NCBI GenBank assembly: GCA_963736975.1
Contig: CAVTQY010000001.1
Coordinates: 1,488,001 to 1,552,000, forward strand
Length of the DNA stretch: 64,000 nt
Direction of reading: 5' to 3'
DNA from: CAVTQY01 sp963736975
Lineage (GTDB): Bacteria; Pseudomonadota; Alphaproteobacteria; Acetobacterales; Acetobacteraceae
Shown here: one piece after another, positions 44,611 to 53,100 of the stretch
How the letters are laid out: each line of letters opens with the position of its first letter
Numbering within the stretch: position 1 is the stretch's first letter
Made by a program: the position numbers and the translations under genes
Notes under the pieces: model-generated
Database searches by the model: none
Told to the model about the DNA's origin: nothing
Seen by the model: the letters and a program-made list of their open reading frames with translations, nothing else

Positions 44611-45387
44611 ATGTTGACCGACACCATCCTGATAAGCTTGGTGGTCGCGGCCTGCATTTTTGCCGGCGGACTGATCGGGCTGACGCTGCATCGCTTCCTG
44701 CCCGAGATGCACCTGACCAAGGAAACGCAGGATGTCGTCCGGCTCGGCATCGGCATGGTATCGGTGCTGGCGTCGCTGGTGCTGGGCCTTCTGGTCGCGA
44801 CGGCGAAAAGCTCGTTCGATGCCACCGATACGTCGATCCGCGCTTATGCCGCCGATCTCATCCTGCTGGATGAAACCTTGCGCGACTACGGCGATCAGGC
44901 GCTTGGCACCCGGCGGAGGCTGCGCGATTACACCGAGCGGCTGCTGCGGGACAATTGGCCACCCGGGGGGCGTCGGGCGTACGGCATCGAGGATCGCGCC
45001 GCCGGAGACATGATGGAACATGTGCGCGAGGCGATCCGTACACTCGTGCCGGTGGATGCGGGGCAAAAATGGCTGCAGGACCAGGCGCTGCAGACCGGTA
45101 CCTCGTTGCTGCACCAACGCTGGCTGTTGATCGAGCAGGCAGGTCCGCGCGTCCGGCCTGTGACCGTGGTAGTCCTAGCGGCCTGGATCATCATGATCTT
45201 CGCCAGCTTCGGCCTGTATGCACCGCGCAACAGCACCGTGCTGGCAACTCTCCTGGCATGTTCGCTGGCGATCGGCAGTGCGTTGTTCCTGATCCTGGAG
45301 CTGGACCAGCCGTTCACCGGTCTCATGCGGTTGTCGCCCATGCCGGTGCAGACCGCGCTCGCCCATATGCTGCCGCCGGGCCGCTGA
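44611..45387 (+). CDS. DUF4239-type membrane protein (bestrophin-like)
   Basis: 258-residue inner-membrane protein. Two N-terminal helices (ILISLVVAACIFAGGLIGLTLH; IGMVSVLASLVLGLLVATAK), a cytoplasmic central domain (SSFDATDTSIRAYAADLILLDETLRDYG, RRLRDYTERLL), and two C-terminal helices (TVVVLAAWIIMIFASFGLYAP; VLATLLACSLAIGSALFLILEL). This layout matches DUF4239 proteins; the molecular role is unknown, with a channel-like function suggested for the family. It starts right beside the cut end of the liv remnant. Confidence 0.82.
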   Translation: MLTDTILISLVVAACIFAGGLIGLTLHRFLPEMHLTKETQDVVRLGIGMVSVLASLVLGLLVATAKSSFDATDTSIRAYAADLILLDETLRDYGDQALGTRRRLRDYTERLLRDNWPPGGRRAYGIEDRAAGDMMEHVREAIRTLVPVDAGQKWLQDQALQTGTSLLHQRWLLIEQAGPRVRPVTVVVLAAWIIMIFASFGLYAPRNSTVLATLLACSLAIGSALFLILELDQPFTGLMRLSPMPVQTALAHMLPPGR

Positions 45388-45467
45388 TCGTGCGCCCTGT
45401 TTCAAAGCAGACCCAGGGGCGTATAAGCCCGCGAAAACCCGGCGCCTACCACGGAGCCTGACTGACG

Positions 45468-47046
45468 ATGATGTATTTCAGCCGCCTGAAGACCGCCCTG
45501 ATCCTGGGCGCCTGCCTCCTGGGGGCGATTCTGTGCATTCCCAACACGGCACGCACGCCGGCGCCGTGGCTGCCGTGGCGTCAGGTCCATCTCGGGCTCG
45601 ACCTGCAGGGCGGCAGCTACCTCCTGATGCAGGTGGACATGCGCGCCGTGGTGAAGCAGCGGCTCAACGGGCTGCTCGAACTCGGTGCGCCAGGCGCTGG
45701 TCAGCCGCGGCATCTTCTACCGCCTCCTGGAAGTCCAGCCGGCGCAGAACCGCATCCTCGTGCAGCTTCGCGACCCAACCCGGCTCGCCCAGGCGCAAAC
45801 GGCCCTGGCGTCGCTGGTCTCGCCGGAAGGCGCGATGGGCACGCCCGATCTCGACATTGCGACCGGGGCCGACGGGCAGATCACGTTGACGCTCTCGCCG
45901 GTGGCGCTGCACGACCGGGCGCTCGCGGCCGTGCAGCAATCGATCGAGATCGTCCGCCGGCGCATCGACGCCACCGGCGTTGCCGACGCCCAGGTGAGCC
46001 AGGAAGGCAATTCCCGCATCGTCGTGCAGCTTCCAGGCGTGGGCGACCCGAACCGGATCAAGCAGTTGCTTGGCACCACCGCCCATATGACGTTCCAGCT
46101 TGTGGACGAAACCGCGAATGCCGCTTCCGGCTCACCGGCGCCGCCGGGCGCGACATACCTGCCCATGCAGGACAATCCGAACCAGAAGATCGCGGTCTAT
46201 GACCGCGTCGATGTGGATGGCGGCGACCTGACCGACGCCCGCGCCGGCTCCGACCCCCAGACCGGGCAATGGGTGGTGAACTTCGCCTTCAACGCGGTGG
46301 GCGCAAGGCGCTTCGCCGACATAACCCGCACGAATGTCGGCCGGCGCTTCGCCATCGTGCTGGACAACAAGGTGATCAGCGCACCAGTAATCCGCGAACC
46401 GATCCTGGGCGGCCGGGGTCAGATCAGCGGCAGTTTCACCGCTGCTTCCGCCTCCGATCTCGCCCTGCTGCTGCGCGCCGGTGCCCTGCCCGCCCCGCTG
46501 ACGGTCGTGGAGCAGAACAGCATCGGTCCCGAGCTGGGCGCCGATTCGATCCGGGCCGGCGCCATCGCGCTCGGTGTCGGATTCCTGCTGGTGGTCGCCT
46601 TCATGGGCTTCTTCTACGGCCTGCTGGGATGGTTCGCGAATATCTGCCTGGTGGTGAACCTGATACTGATGCTGGCCATCATGTCGCTGCTGCAGGCCAC
46701 GCTCACGTTGCCCGGCATGGCGGGAATCCTGCTGACGCTGGGCATGGCGGTCGATGCCAATATCCTGATCAACGAGCGTATCCGTGAGGAACAGCGCAAT
46801 GGCCGGCCGCCGCTCGCCGCGCTGGAACACGGTTTCCAGCGTGCCTACCGGACGATCTTCGATTCCAACGCCACCGCCTTCCTCGCCCACGTCATGCTGT
46901 TCATCTTCGGCTCCGGCCCCGTTCGCGGCTTCGCCGTAACGATCACCGTCGGCATCGCGACCAGCCTGTTCACCGCCTGGATGCTCACCCGCCTGCTCGT
47001 CTCGCGTTGGTATATCGCCACGCGCCCACGCCTCCTGCCGGTCTGA
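45468..47046 (+). pseudogene. secD: Protein translocase subunit SecD, frameshifted
   Basis: Membrane component that helps Sec export by pulling on translocating proteins. The first frame carries LKTALILGACLLGAILCIPN and WRQVHLGLDLQGGSYLLMQVDMRAVVKQRLNGLLEL. Near 45682 the frame shifts and continues RQALVSRGIFYRLLEV to the end, including IVVQLPGVGDPNRIKQLLG, the FNAVGARRFADITRTNVGRRFAIVLDNKVISAP block and the six helices with LGMAVDANILINERIREE. An extra G in CTCGGTG explains it. As secD is normally needed for growth, a sequence error is the most likely cause. Followed by secF. Confidence 0.9.
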
Positions 47047-47051
47047 CCCCC

Positions 47052-48077
47052 ATGTTCCTGCGCTTCCTGCTGCGTCCCCATTTCCGCCTGGTGCCCGACG
47101 GTACGCGCATCGAGTTCATGCGCGGGCGCTTCATGGGGCTGATCGTCTCGGCGATCCTGTCCACCGCCTCGATCATCCTGTTCTTTCATCCGGGACTCAA
47201 TCTTGGCATCGACTTCTCCGGCGGCATCGTCATGGAGTTGCGCACGCCGGGCCCTGCCGATTTCGGGACGATCCGGGCAGCTCTCGGGGCCGCAAATATC
47301 CCGCAGCAGGGCGTGCAACGTTTCGGCGCCCCCGACGAGGTGCTGATCCGCCTGCCCGTGCAGCCCACCGCGCAAGCCACCGACGCTATGGTGAACAAGG
47401 TGGACGCGGCCATGCAAAAGGCTGTGCCGGGCAGCAAAGTGCTGCGCACCGACGCGATCGGCGCGTCCGTCTCGTCGCAACTCTTGCGCAACGGCATCCT
47501 CGCCCTGGTGGTCAGCCTGGCGATGATCCTGGTCTATATCTGGTTCCGGTTCGAATGGCAGTTCGCCGTCGGCGCCGTGGTAACGCTGGTGCTCGACGTC
47601 ACCAAGGCGGTCGGCTTCCTGGTGGTCACGCGCTTCGATTTCGACCTGGTGATGGTCGCGGCGATCCTGACGATCCTGGGCTATTCCACGAACGACAAGG
47701 TCGTGGTGTACGACCGGGTGCGCGAGAACCTGCGCAAATACAAGACCATGCGGCTCCGCGACCTGATCGACCTGTCGATCAACGAGACGCTGAGCCGAAC
47801 CCTGGGCACGTCGATGACACTGTTCCTGGCGGCGCTGCCACTGGCCCTGTTCGGCCCGCAATCCATCTCCGACTTTGCCTGGGTGATGCTGTTCGGCATC
47901 GTGGTCGGCACATCCTCCTCGATCTTCATCGCCGCCCCGATTCTGCTGTTCCTGGGCGAGAACCGGCTGCGCCGGGAAGCGGCTGCTCCGGCGCCGCCTA
48001 AGGCGAAGGTTGGGCCGCCGCCGGCGGCGCCGTCGAAAGCACCGGGCCCGGCGAAGGCTGCTGCACGGCGGCCGTGA
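47052..48077 (+). CDS. secF: Protein translocase subunit SecF
   Basis: Partner of SecD, 341 residues. First helix RFMGLIVSAILSTASIILFFHPGLNLGIDFSGGIVMEL with the GIDFSGG block, then a periplasmic domain and five more helices including DVTKAVGFLVVTRFDFDLVMVAAILTILGYSTNDKVVVYDRVRENL and SINETLSRTLGTSMT. The tail is Ala/Pro/Lys-rich. It starts five bases after secD, in the usual order. No yajC was seen upstream. Confidence 0.95.
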   Translation: MFLRFLLRPHFRLVPDGTRIEFMRGRFMGLIVSAILSTASIILFFHPGLNLGIDFSGGIVMELRTPGPADFGTIRAALGAANIPQQGVQRFGAPDEVLIRLPVQPTAQATDAMVNKVDAAMQKAVPGSKVLRTDAIGASVSSQLLRNGILALVVSLAMILVYIWFRFEWQFAVGAVVTLVLDVTKAVGFLVVTRFDFDLVMVAAILTILGYSTNDKVVVYDRVRENLRKYKTMRLRDLIDLSINETLSRTLGTSMTLFLAALPLALFGPQSISDFAWVMLFGIVVGTSSSIFIAAPILLFLGENRLRREAAAPAPPKAKVGPPPAAPSKAPGPAKAAARRP

Positions 48078-48307
48078 GCGCCGCTTCCAGATCGCGGATT
48101 CGAGCTTGCAGGCGTTCGATCACCTGCGCCACTGCGTCCGCATTCAGCTTGCGCGGGATATGCTGGGGCAATTGCTGCTCCAGGTTCCGATGTCGAACAG
48201 AGACCGGCGAGAGTTACGCTGCTGCTTGCCGCGCGTGCTGATGCAGTTGGACGACGCCGCTCGGCAGATCGCCGGTGAGCACGCCGCCCCACGCGGTGTG
48301 CTGACGA

Positions 48308-48583
48308 TCACCGCGCATTGTTGACCAGGATATCGAACCTCCCAAAAGTAAAGATCGCCGCCGCAATCAACTTGTTCCAATCAGTCTCCAACGTCACATC
48401 GGCCTCGACAAACCGCGCCGAACGCCGGCTCTCATTGATCTCGGCCACAACGCCTTCTCCCTCGGCCCGCAGCACGCCAGCAACCACGACTTTGGCGCCT
48501 TCCGCGGCGAACAGCCGCGCTTCCGTGGCCCCCATTCCGTGCGCCCGGCCGGTGATGATCGCCACCTTGCCCTTGAGGCGCAT
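48308..48583 (-). pseudogene. Short-chain dehydrogenase fragment (5' part only)
   Basis: 91 residues giving the N-terminal half of an SDR: MRLKGKVAIITGRAHGMGATEARLFAAEGAKVVV (TGxxxGxG cofactor motif), SARFVEADVTLETDWNKLI, and RFDILVNNAR. It stops right after the NNAG position (here NNAR), lacking the Ser-Tyr-Lys catalytic half. The 230 bases beyond, to the secF end, hold only an unassigned helical frame without start (about 47998-48200, minus strand). Confidence 0.8.
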
Positions 48584-48600
48584 TCATCTTCGCCCCTCCC

Positions 48601-49581
48601 CTAGGCCACCCGCACCGGCCTCCCGCTCGCAGCCGAATCCGTCGCCGCATCCGCCAACACCAAGGACGCCAACCCGTCCGCCCCGTCCGGCACCGGCCCA
48701 ACCCCACTTTCGATCGCCGAGATGAACGCCTCCAGCTCCGCCCGATACGCCGCCGCATAGCGCTCCAGGAAGAACGGCAACGCCGGGTCGATCGTGAACC
48801 CCTCCGCGCCCGCCCGTTCCACCGTGCTCGCCCGCGCATTCCCCGCGCGCAGCATCCCCGCCGCGCCATGCGCCTCGATCCGCTGGTCGTAGCCGTACAC
48901 CGCACGGCGCGAATTGGAGATCTGCGCCAGCGCCCCGCTCGCGGTCCGCAGCACCACGACCGCCGTGTCCACATCCCCCGCCGCCCCGATCGCCGGGTCG
49001 ACCAGCACCGAGGCCGCCGCATAAACCTCGACCGGCTCTTCGCCCAACAGGAACCGCGCCATGTCCAAATCATGGATCATCATGTCGCGGAACAGCCCGC
49101 CGGACGAAGCGATATAACCAGCCGGAGGCGGCCCCGGATCGCGGCTGGTGATCGTCAACAGCTCCAGCCGCCCGATCTCGCCCGCGCGCAACCGGTCATG
49201 CAAGGACCGAAAACTCGGATCGAAGCGCCGGTTGAACCCGACCATTAGCTTCACCCCGGCCCGCTCCACCGCGGTCAGACAAGCGCGCACCCGCGCCGCC
49301 GAAAGGTCGATCGGCTTCTCGCAGAACACCGGCTTGCCCGCCGCCGCCGCGCGCTCGATCAGCGCTGCATGCGTTGGCGTCGGCGAGCAGATCATCACCG
49401 CATCGGCCGCAAACGCCCTCTCCGTGTCGATCGCCGGCGCCCCGCAAGGGCGTGCCAACCGCTCCGCCGCCGCGCTGTCCACGTCGCTCACCCCGGCCAG
49501 CCGCGCCCGCCCATGCATGGCCACGTTGCGCGCATGGATCTGCCCGATCCGCCCCGCCCCGATCACCGCGATGGAAATCAT
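48601..49581 (-). CDS. iolG: Inositol 2-dehydrogenase-like oxidoreductase
   Basis: NAD-dependent oxidation of myo-inositol to 2-keto-inositol, or a related sugar. 326 residues. Starts MISIAVIGAGRIGQIHARNVAMHGRARLAGVSDVD; also CEKPIDLS (catalytic Lys), FRDMMIHDLDMARFLLGEEPVEVYA and VDTAVVVLRTASGALAQISNSRRAVYGYDQRIE, all close to IolG. Other iol genes are not adjacent; the glucokinase gene follows three bases upstream in transcription order, so it may be a small sugar operon. Confidence 0.84.
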   Translation of the reverse strand: MISIAVIGAGRIGQIHARNVAMHGRARLAGVSDVDSAAAERLARPCGAPAIDTERAFAADAVMICSPTPTHAALIERAAAAGKPVFCEKPIDLSAARVRACLTAVERAGVKLMVGFNRRFDPSFRSLHDRLRAGEIGRLELLTITSRDPGPPPAGYIASSGGLFRDMMIHDLDMARFLLGEEPVEVYAAASVLVDPAIGAAGDVDTAVVVLRTASGALAQISNSRRAVYGYDQRIEAHGAAGMLRAGNARASTVERAGAEGFTIDPALPFFLERYAAAYRAELEAFISAIESGVGPVPDGADGLASLVLADAATDSAASGRPVRVA

Positions 49582-49584
49582 CCG

Positions 49585-50577
49585 CTATCTCCCGGCCTCG
49601 CGAAGCCGATCCAGCCCATACATCGCCGCCCCCAATTGCGCGGCGTTGGTCAGCACCACCTTCACCGGCATCGCCGCCAGCACGTCAGAAAGCCGGCCTT
49701 TTTCGGTAAAAGCCTGCATGAACCGCCCATCCGAAAGCTGCGTCAGCAAGCGCGGCGGTATACCGCCCGCCAGATACACCCCGCCCGAGGCCAGCACCTT
49801 TACCGCCAAATTCCCGGCTTCCGCCCCCAGCGCCGCCGTGAACACCTCCAGCGTCTTGACGCACAACGGATCCGTCCCAGCCACGCCCGCCTGCATGATC
49901 AGCGGCGTCCGGTCCTGGTGGCCCGCCAGTTGCGCCCCAAACCCGGGCAACTCGTTGGCCTCGCCCAGTTCGCGCAGCCCGTCATAGATGTTCGGGACGC
50001 CGCTGCCGGAGCACACCCGCTCGCACGACACATGGCCGTACCGGCGCGCGAGGTAGCCCCACAACGCCCCCTCCAGCGCATTCGCCGGCGCGAAATCAGC
50101 GTGCCCGCCTTCCGACGCACAAGGGACGTAGTCCGACCCGCCCCAGATCAGGAACGCCTCGCCCAGCCCGGTGCCCGGCGCAATCACCGCGATCGGCCCC
50201 TGCGGCTCTGGCTGCCCTGCATTGATCGTATGCAGGTCATCCTCGCGCAGCCGCGGCACCGCATAGGCGATCGCCTTGAGGTCGTTCAGCAAGGAGACCT
50301 GTCGCAGCCCCAACTCGCGCGCCAGGCTGGCTTCTTCCACTAACCACGGCAGGTTGGTCAGATGCGCCCGCCCGCCGATCACCGGCCCGGCAACATCGAA
50401 ACTCGCCGCCGTCACTGGTTGTTTCACCTGCTCCAGGAAGGCGCGGACCACGTCCTCCAACGACCTGAACCCGGCGCTGTGAAACTCATGCTGTGCCAGC
50501 GGATGCCGCACATCCCCGTCCGGACCATAAAGCGCGAGCAACGTTTTCGTCCCGCCGATATCGCCTGCGATCAGCAT
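49585..50577 (-). CDS. glk: Glucokinase
   Basis: Phosphorylates glucose with ATP. 330 residues from ATG 50577: MLIAGDIGGTKTLLALYGPDGDV (phosphate loop DIGGTKT), ASFDVAGPVIGGRAHLTNLPW, SLLNDLKAIAYAV (catalytic Asp in LNDL), VIAPGTGLGEAF, and CASEGGHADFAPAN (substrate-binding EGGH). All family motifs are intact. Just upstream of iolG in transcription order and divergent from the acyl-CoA dehydrogenase gene. Confidence 0.95.
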   Translation of the reverse strand: MLIAGDIGGTKTLLALYGPDGDVRHPLAQHEFHSAGFRSLEDVVRAFLEQVKQPVTAASFDVAGPVIGGRAHLTNLPWLVEEASLARELGLRQVSLLNDLKAIAYAVPRLREDDLHTINAGQPEPQGPIAVIAPGTGLGEAFLIWGGSDYVPCASEGGHADFAPANALEGALWGYLARRYGHVSCERVCSGSGVPNIYDGLRELGEANELPGFGAQLAGHQDRTPLIMQAGVAGTDPLCVKTLEVFTAALGAEAGNLAVKVLASGGVYLAGGIPPRLLTQLSDGRFMQAFTEKGRLSDVLAAMPVKVVLTNAAQLGAAMYGLDRLREAGR

Positions 50578-50668
50578 CGCCCCTCCCCTCGCACCCCGGC
50601 GACCATACACCGCAAGGGGCTGGCGCAAAGCGGCACTTTGGTTTCCCATCACCCCGGGGGAACCGCCG

Positions 50669-51787
50669 ATGAACTTCGACTTTCCGGATGAGCTGAAGCA
50701 GCTCCGCGACGAGGCGAGGCGATTTCTCGGCGAGCACTGCAAGCCAGCGGTGCCGCGCCGCGTTCTCGAAGGCGCTGAACCTTACGACGTCGCGCTGTGG
50801 CGCGAGATCGCCGGTATGGGCTGGACCGGCGCCGCAATCCCTGAGGAATACGGCGGCGCCGGCCTCGGCCCGCTCGCGGTCTGCGTGCTGGCCGAGGAGC
50901 TCGGCCGCGCCCTCGCGCCCGTCCCATTTTCCTCCTCGGTGTACCTGGCCACCGAGGCCCTGCTTGGCTGTGGCACCGAGGCGCAGCAAAAGCGTCTTCT
51001 CCCGGCGCTCGTGGCCGGCGAAACCATCGGCACCTTCGCCTTCGCCGAGCGTCCCGGCCCCGCCGATCCCCGCCGCCTGGACACCACCGTCGCCAACGAC
51101 CGTCTCACCGGCATGAAAATCGCGGTGCCCGATGGCATTAGCGCCGACTTCGCTATCGTCGCCGCCCGCGGCGGCCCATCTTGGCTTCATCTCGTGAACC
51201 TCGCCGGCCCCGGCGTGGCCCGCGAGACCGTCCCCACGATCGACCCCAGCCGCTCGCACGCGACCATCCGCTTCGACGGGGCGCCCGCCGAGCCGCTGGA
51301 CGCCAAAACCCCCAACCAGGTCCGCCGGCCGATTGACCGCGCCGCCGCGATCATGGCTTTCGAGCAGGTCGGCGTCGCCCAGGCGGCGCTGGACATGGCC
51401 TGCGCCTATGCCCGCGAGCGCTACGCTTTCGGCCGCCCGATCGGCTCCTTCCAGGCGATCAAGCACAAGCTCGCGGATATCTACGTCGCCATCGAGCTGG
51501 CCCGCTCCAACGCGTATTATGCCGCCTGGGCTCTCGCCACCGATGCCGCCGAGCTGCCGATCGCCGCCGCCGTTGCCCGCATCGCCGCCTGCGAGGCCGG
51601 CTGGCTCGCCACCAAGGAGAACATCCAGACGCATGGCGGGATGGGCTTCACCTGGCAGTTCAACTGTCATCTGTACTATCGCCGTGCGTGGCTGCTCGGG
51701 CTCGCACTAGGCTCGGCACGCGAATGGAAACACCGGCTGATTGCCGAGCTGCGCACCCGCAACGAACCCTCGCTCGCCCCGGCGTAG
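50669..51787 (+). CDS. Acyl-CoA dehydrogenase family protein 1
   Basis: FAD enzyme of beta-oxidation-like steps. 372 residues: N-terminal helical domain (MNFDFPDELKQLRDEARRFL; WREIAGMGWTGAAIPEEYGGAGLGPLAVCVLAEELGRAL), beta domain (TFAFAERPG) and C-terminal helices (GRPIGSFQAIKHKLADIYVAIELARSNAYYAAW, GGMGFTWQFNCHLYYRRAWLLG). Similar to the smaller subunits of steroid-type paired FadE enzymes, which form heterotetramers; the next gene encodes the partner-type. Downstream hairpin at 51787. Confidence 0.9.
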   Translation: MNFDFPDELKQLRDEARRFLGEHCKPAVPRRVLEGAEPYDVALWREIAGMGWTGAAIPEEYGGAGLGPLAVCVLAEELGRALAPVPFSSSVYLATEALLGCGTEAQQKRLLPALVAGETIGTFAFAERPGPADPRRLDTTVANDRLTGMKIAVPDGISADFAIVAARGGPSWLHLVNLAGPGVARETVPTIDPSRSHATIRFDGAPAEPLDAKTPNQVRRPIDRAAAIMAFEQVGVAQAALDMACAYARERYAFGRPIGSFQAIKHKLADIYVAIELARSNAYYAAWALATDAAELPIAAAVARIAACEAGWLATKENIQTHGGMGFTWQFNCHLYYRRAWLLGLALGSAREWKHRLIAELRTRNEPSLAPA

Positions 51788-51834
51788 AGCGTGATCGCTT
51801 GAGGCGGATACGTCGGAAAGCGTGAATCACGCTC
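51787..51834. repeat. GAGCGTGAT hairpin between dehydrogenase genes
   Basis: Perfect 9-base arms GAGCGTGAT (51787-51795) and ATCACGCTC (51826-51834) with a 30-base loop that also holds GCGTGAA. The motif starts at the stop codon's last base. It may act as a weak terminator or mRNA-stability element, and resembles dispersed palindromes in alphaproteobacteria (recalled). Confidence 0.5.
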
Positions 51835-51859
51835 TCAAATAAAGAGTTAGGAGACCAAA

Positions 51860-53095
51860 ATGGATTTCAGCGACACGCCGGAAGAGGCCGAATTTCGCGC
51901 CGAAGCCCGCGCCTTCCTGGATGCCAATGCCGAGCGTCGCAAACCGGGCGCCGTGGAGGGTTACCGCCGCGGTCAGGATGCCCCCGGCGCAATAGACCGC
52001 GCGCGAGACTTCCAGGCCAGGAAAGCCGCCGCCGGGTTTGCCGGGATCGCCTGGCCGAAGGAATGGGGCGGCCGCGGAGGCACGCCGATCCAACAGATCA
52101 TCTACAACCAGGAAGAAGCGAAATACGATGTCCTGAGCGGTATCTTCACCATCGGCCTCGGCATGGCGATCCCGACCATCTGCACCTGGGGCACGCCGGC
52201 GCATCGCGATCGCTTCGCACCCCCCGCGCTGCGCGGCGAGGAAATCTGGTGCCAGCTTTTTTCCGAACCCTCCGGCGGCTCGGACCTCGCGGCGTTGCGC
52301 ACCCGCGCCGAGCGGGACGGCGACGACTGGGTGGTCAACGGCCAGAAGATCTGGACCTCCGGCGCGCATTATTCGGCTTTCGGCATCCTGGTAGCGCGCA
52401 CCGATCCCAATGTGCCGAAACATGCCGGGCTGACCTTCTTTATCCTGGACATGCAGAGCCCGGGCGTGACCATCCGACCGATCAGGCAGCTCACCGGATC
52501 GGCGCATTTCAACGAGGTTTTTTTCGATAATGTCCGCGTCCCGGACGCCATGCGCATCGGCAAGGTCGGCCAGGGCTGGCGCGTCGCTCTGACCACGTTG
52601 ATGAACGAACGGCACGGGGTGCGCGAAGCCCCTGGTCCCGACTTCGCTGAAATTTTCGAACTCGCCCGCCAACTCGAACTGGAGGACGGCCCGGCGCTCG
52701 ACAATGCCGCGGTGCAGGAGCGCCTCGCCGAGTGGTACACGCGCACGCAAGGGCTGCGCTTCACCAAGTTCCGCACCATGACCTCCCTGTCGCGCGGCCA
52801 GACGCCGGGCCCGGAATCCTCGATCACCAAGCTGGTCGCGGCGAGCAAAACGCAGGAGATCGCCGCTTTCGGCCTCGAGCTGATCGGCATGGCCGGGCCG
52901 ATGATGGGCCCCGACATGCCGCTCGCCGGCCTGTTCGAGGAAGCGCTCCTCTATTCCCCGGCGCTGCGCATTGCCGGGGGCACCGATGAGATCATGCGCA
53001 ACATCATCGCCGAGCGCGTGCTGGACCTGCCGCAGGATGCGCGGGCGGACAAGGACGTGCCATTTCGGGACGTGCCGACGGGCAGCCGTCGATAA
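51860..53095 (+). CDS. Acyl-CoA dehydrogenase family protein 2
   Basis: 411 residues: FSDTPEEAEFRAEARAFLDANAE, GFAGIAWPKEWGGRGGTPIQQIIYNQEEAKYD, WCQLFSEPSGGSDLAALRTRAERDGDDWVVNGQKIWTSGAHYSAFG (FAD binding), and AGGTDEIMRNIIAERVLDLPQDARADKDVPF at the end. Pairs with the protein encoded just before it, as in heteromeric FadE complexes for branched or cyclic acyl-CoAs. Preceded by TTAGGAG; followed five bases later by the acyl-CoA synthetase. Confidence 0.91.
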   Translation: MDFSDTPEEAEFRAEARAFLDANAERRKPGAVEGYRRGQDAPGAIDRARDFQARKAAAGFAGIAWPKEWGGRGGTPIQQIIYNQEEAKYDVLSGIFTIGLGMAIPTICTWGTPAHRDRFAPPALRGEEIWCQLFSEPSGGSDLAALRTRAERDGDDWVVNGQKIWTSGAHYSAFGILVARTDPNVPKHAGLTFFILDMQSPGVTIRPIRQLTGSAHFNEVFFDNVRVPDAMRIGKVGQGWRVALTTLMNERHGVREAPGPDFAEIFELARQLELEDGPALDNAAVQERLAEWYTRTQGLRFTKFRTMTSLSRGQTPGPESSITKLVAASKTQEIAAFGLELIGMAGPMMGPDMPLAGLFEEALLYSPALRIAGGTDEIMRNIIAERVLDLPQDARADKDVPFRDVPTGSRR

Positions 53096-53100
53096 GCCGC

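Noticed and set aside
47998..48210. Minus-strand helical frame (LNADAVAQVIERLQARIRDLEAAL) after secF
   Set aside because: No start codon, overlaps the secF tail, and no family recognised; perhaps debris of a lost gene next to the SDR fragment.
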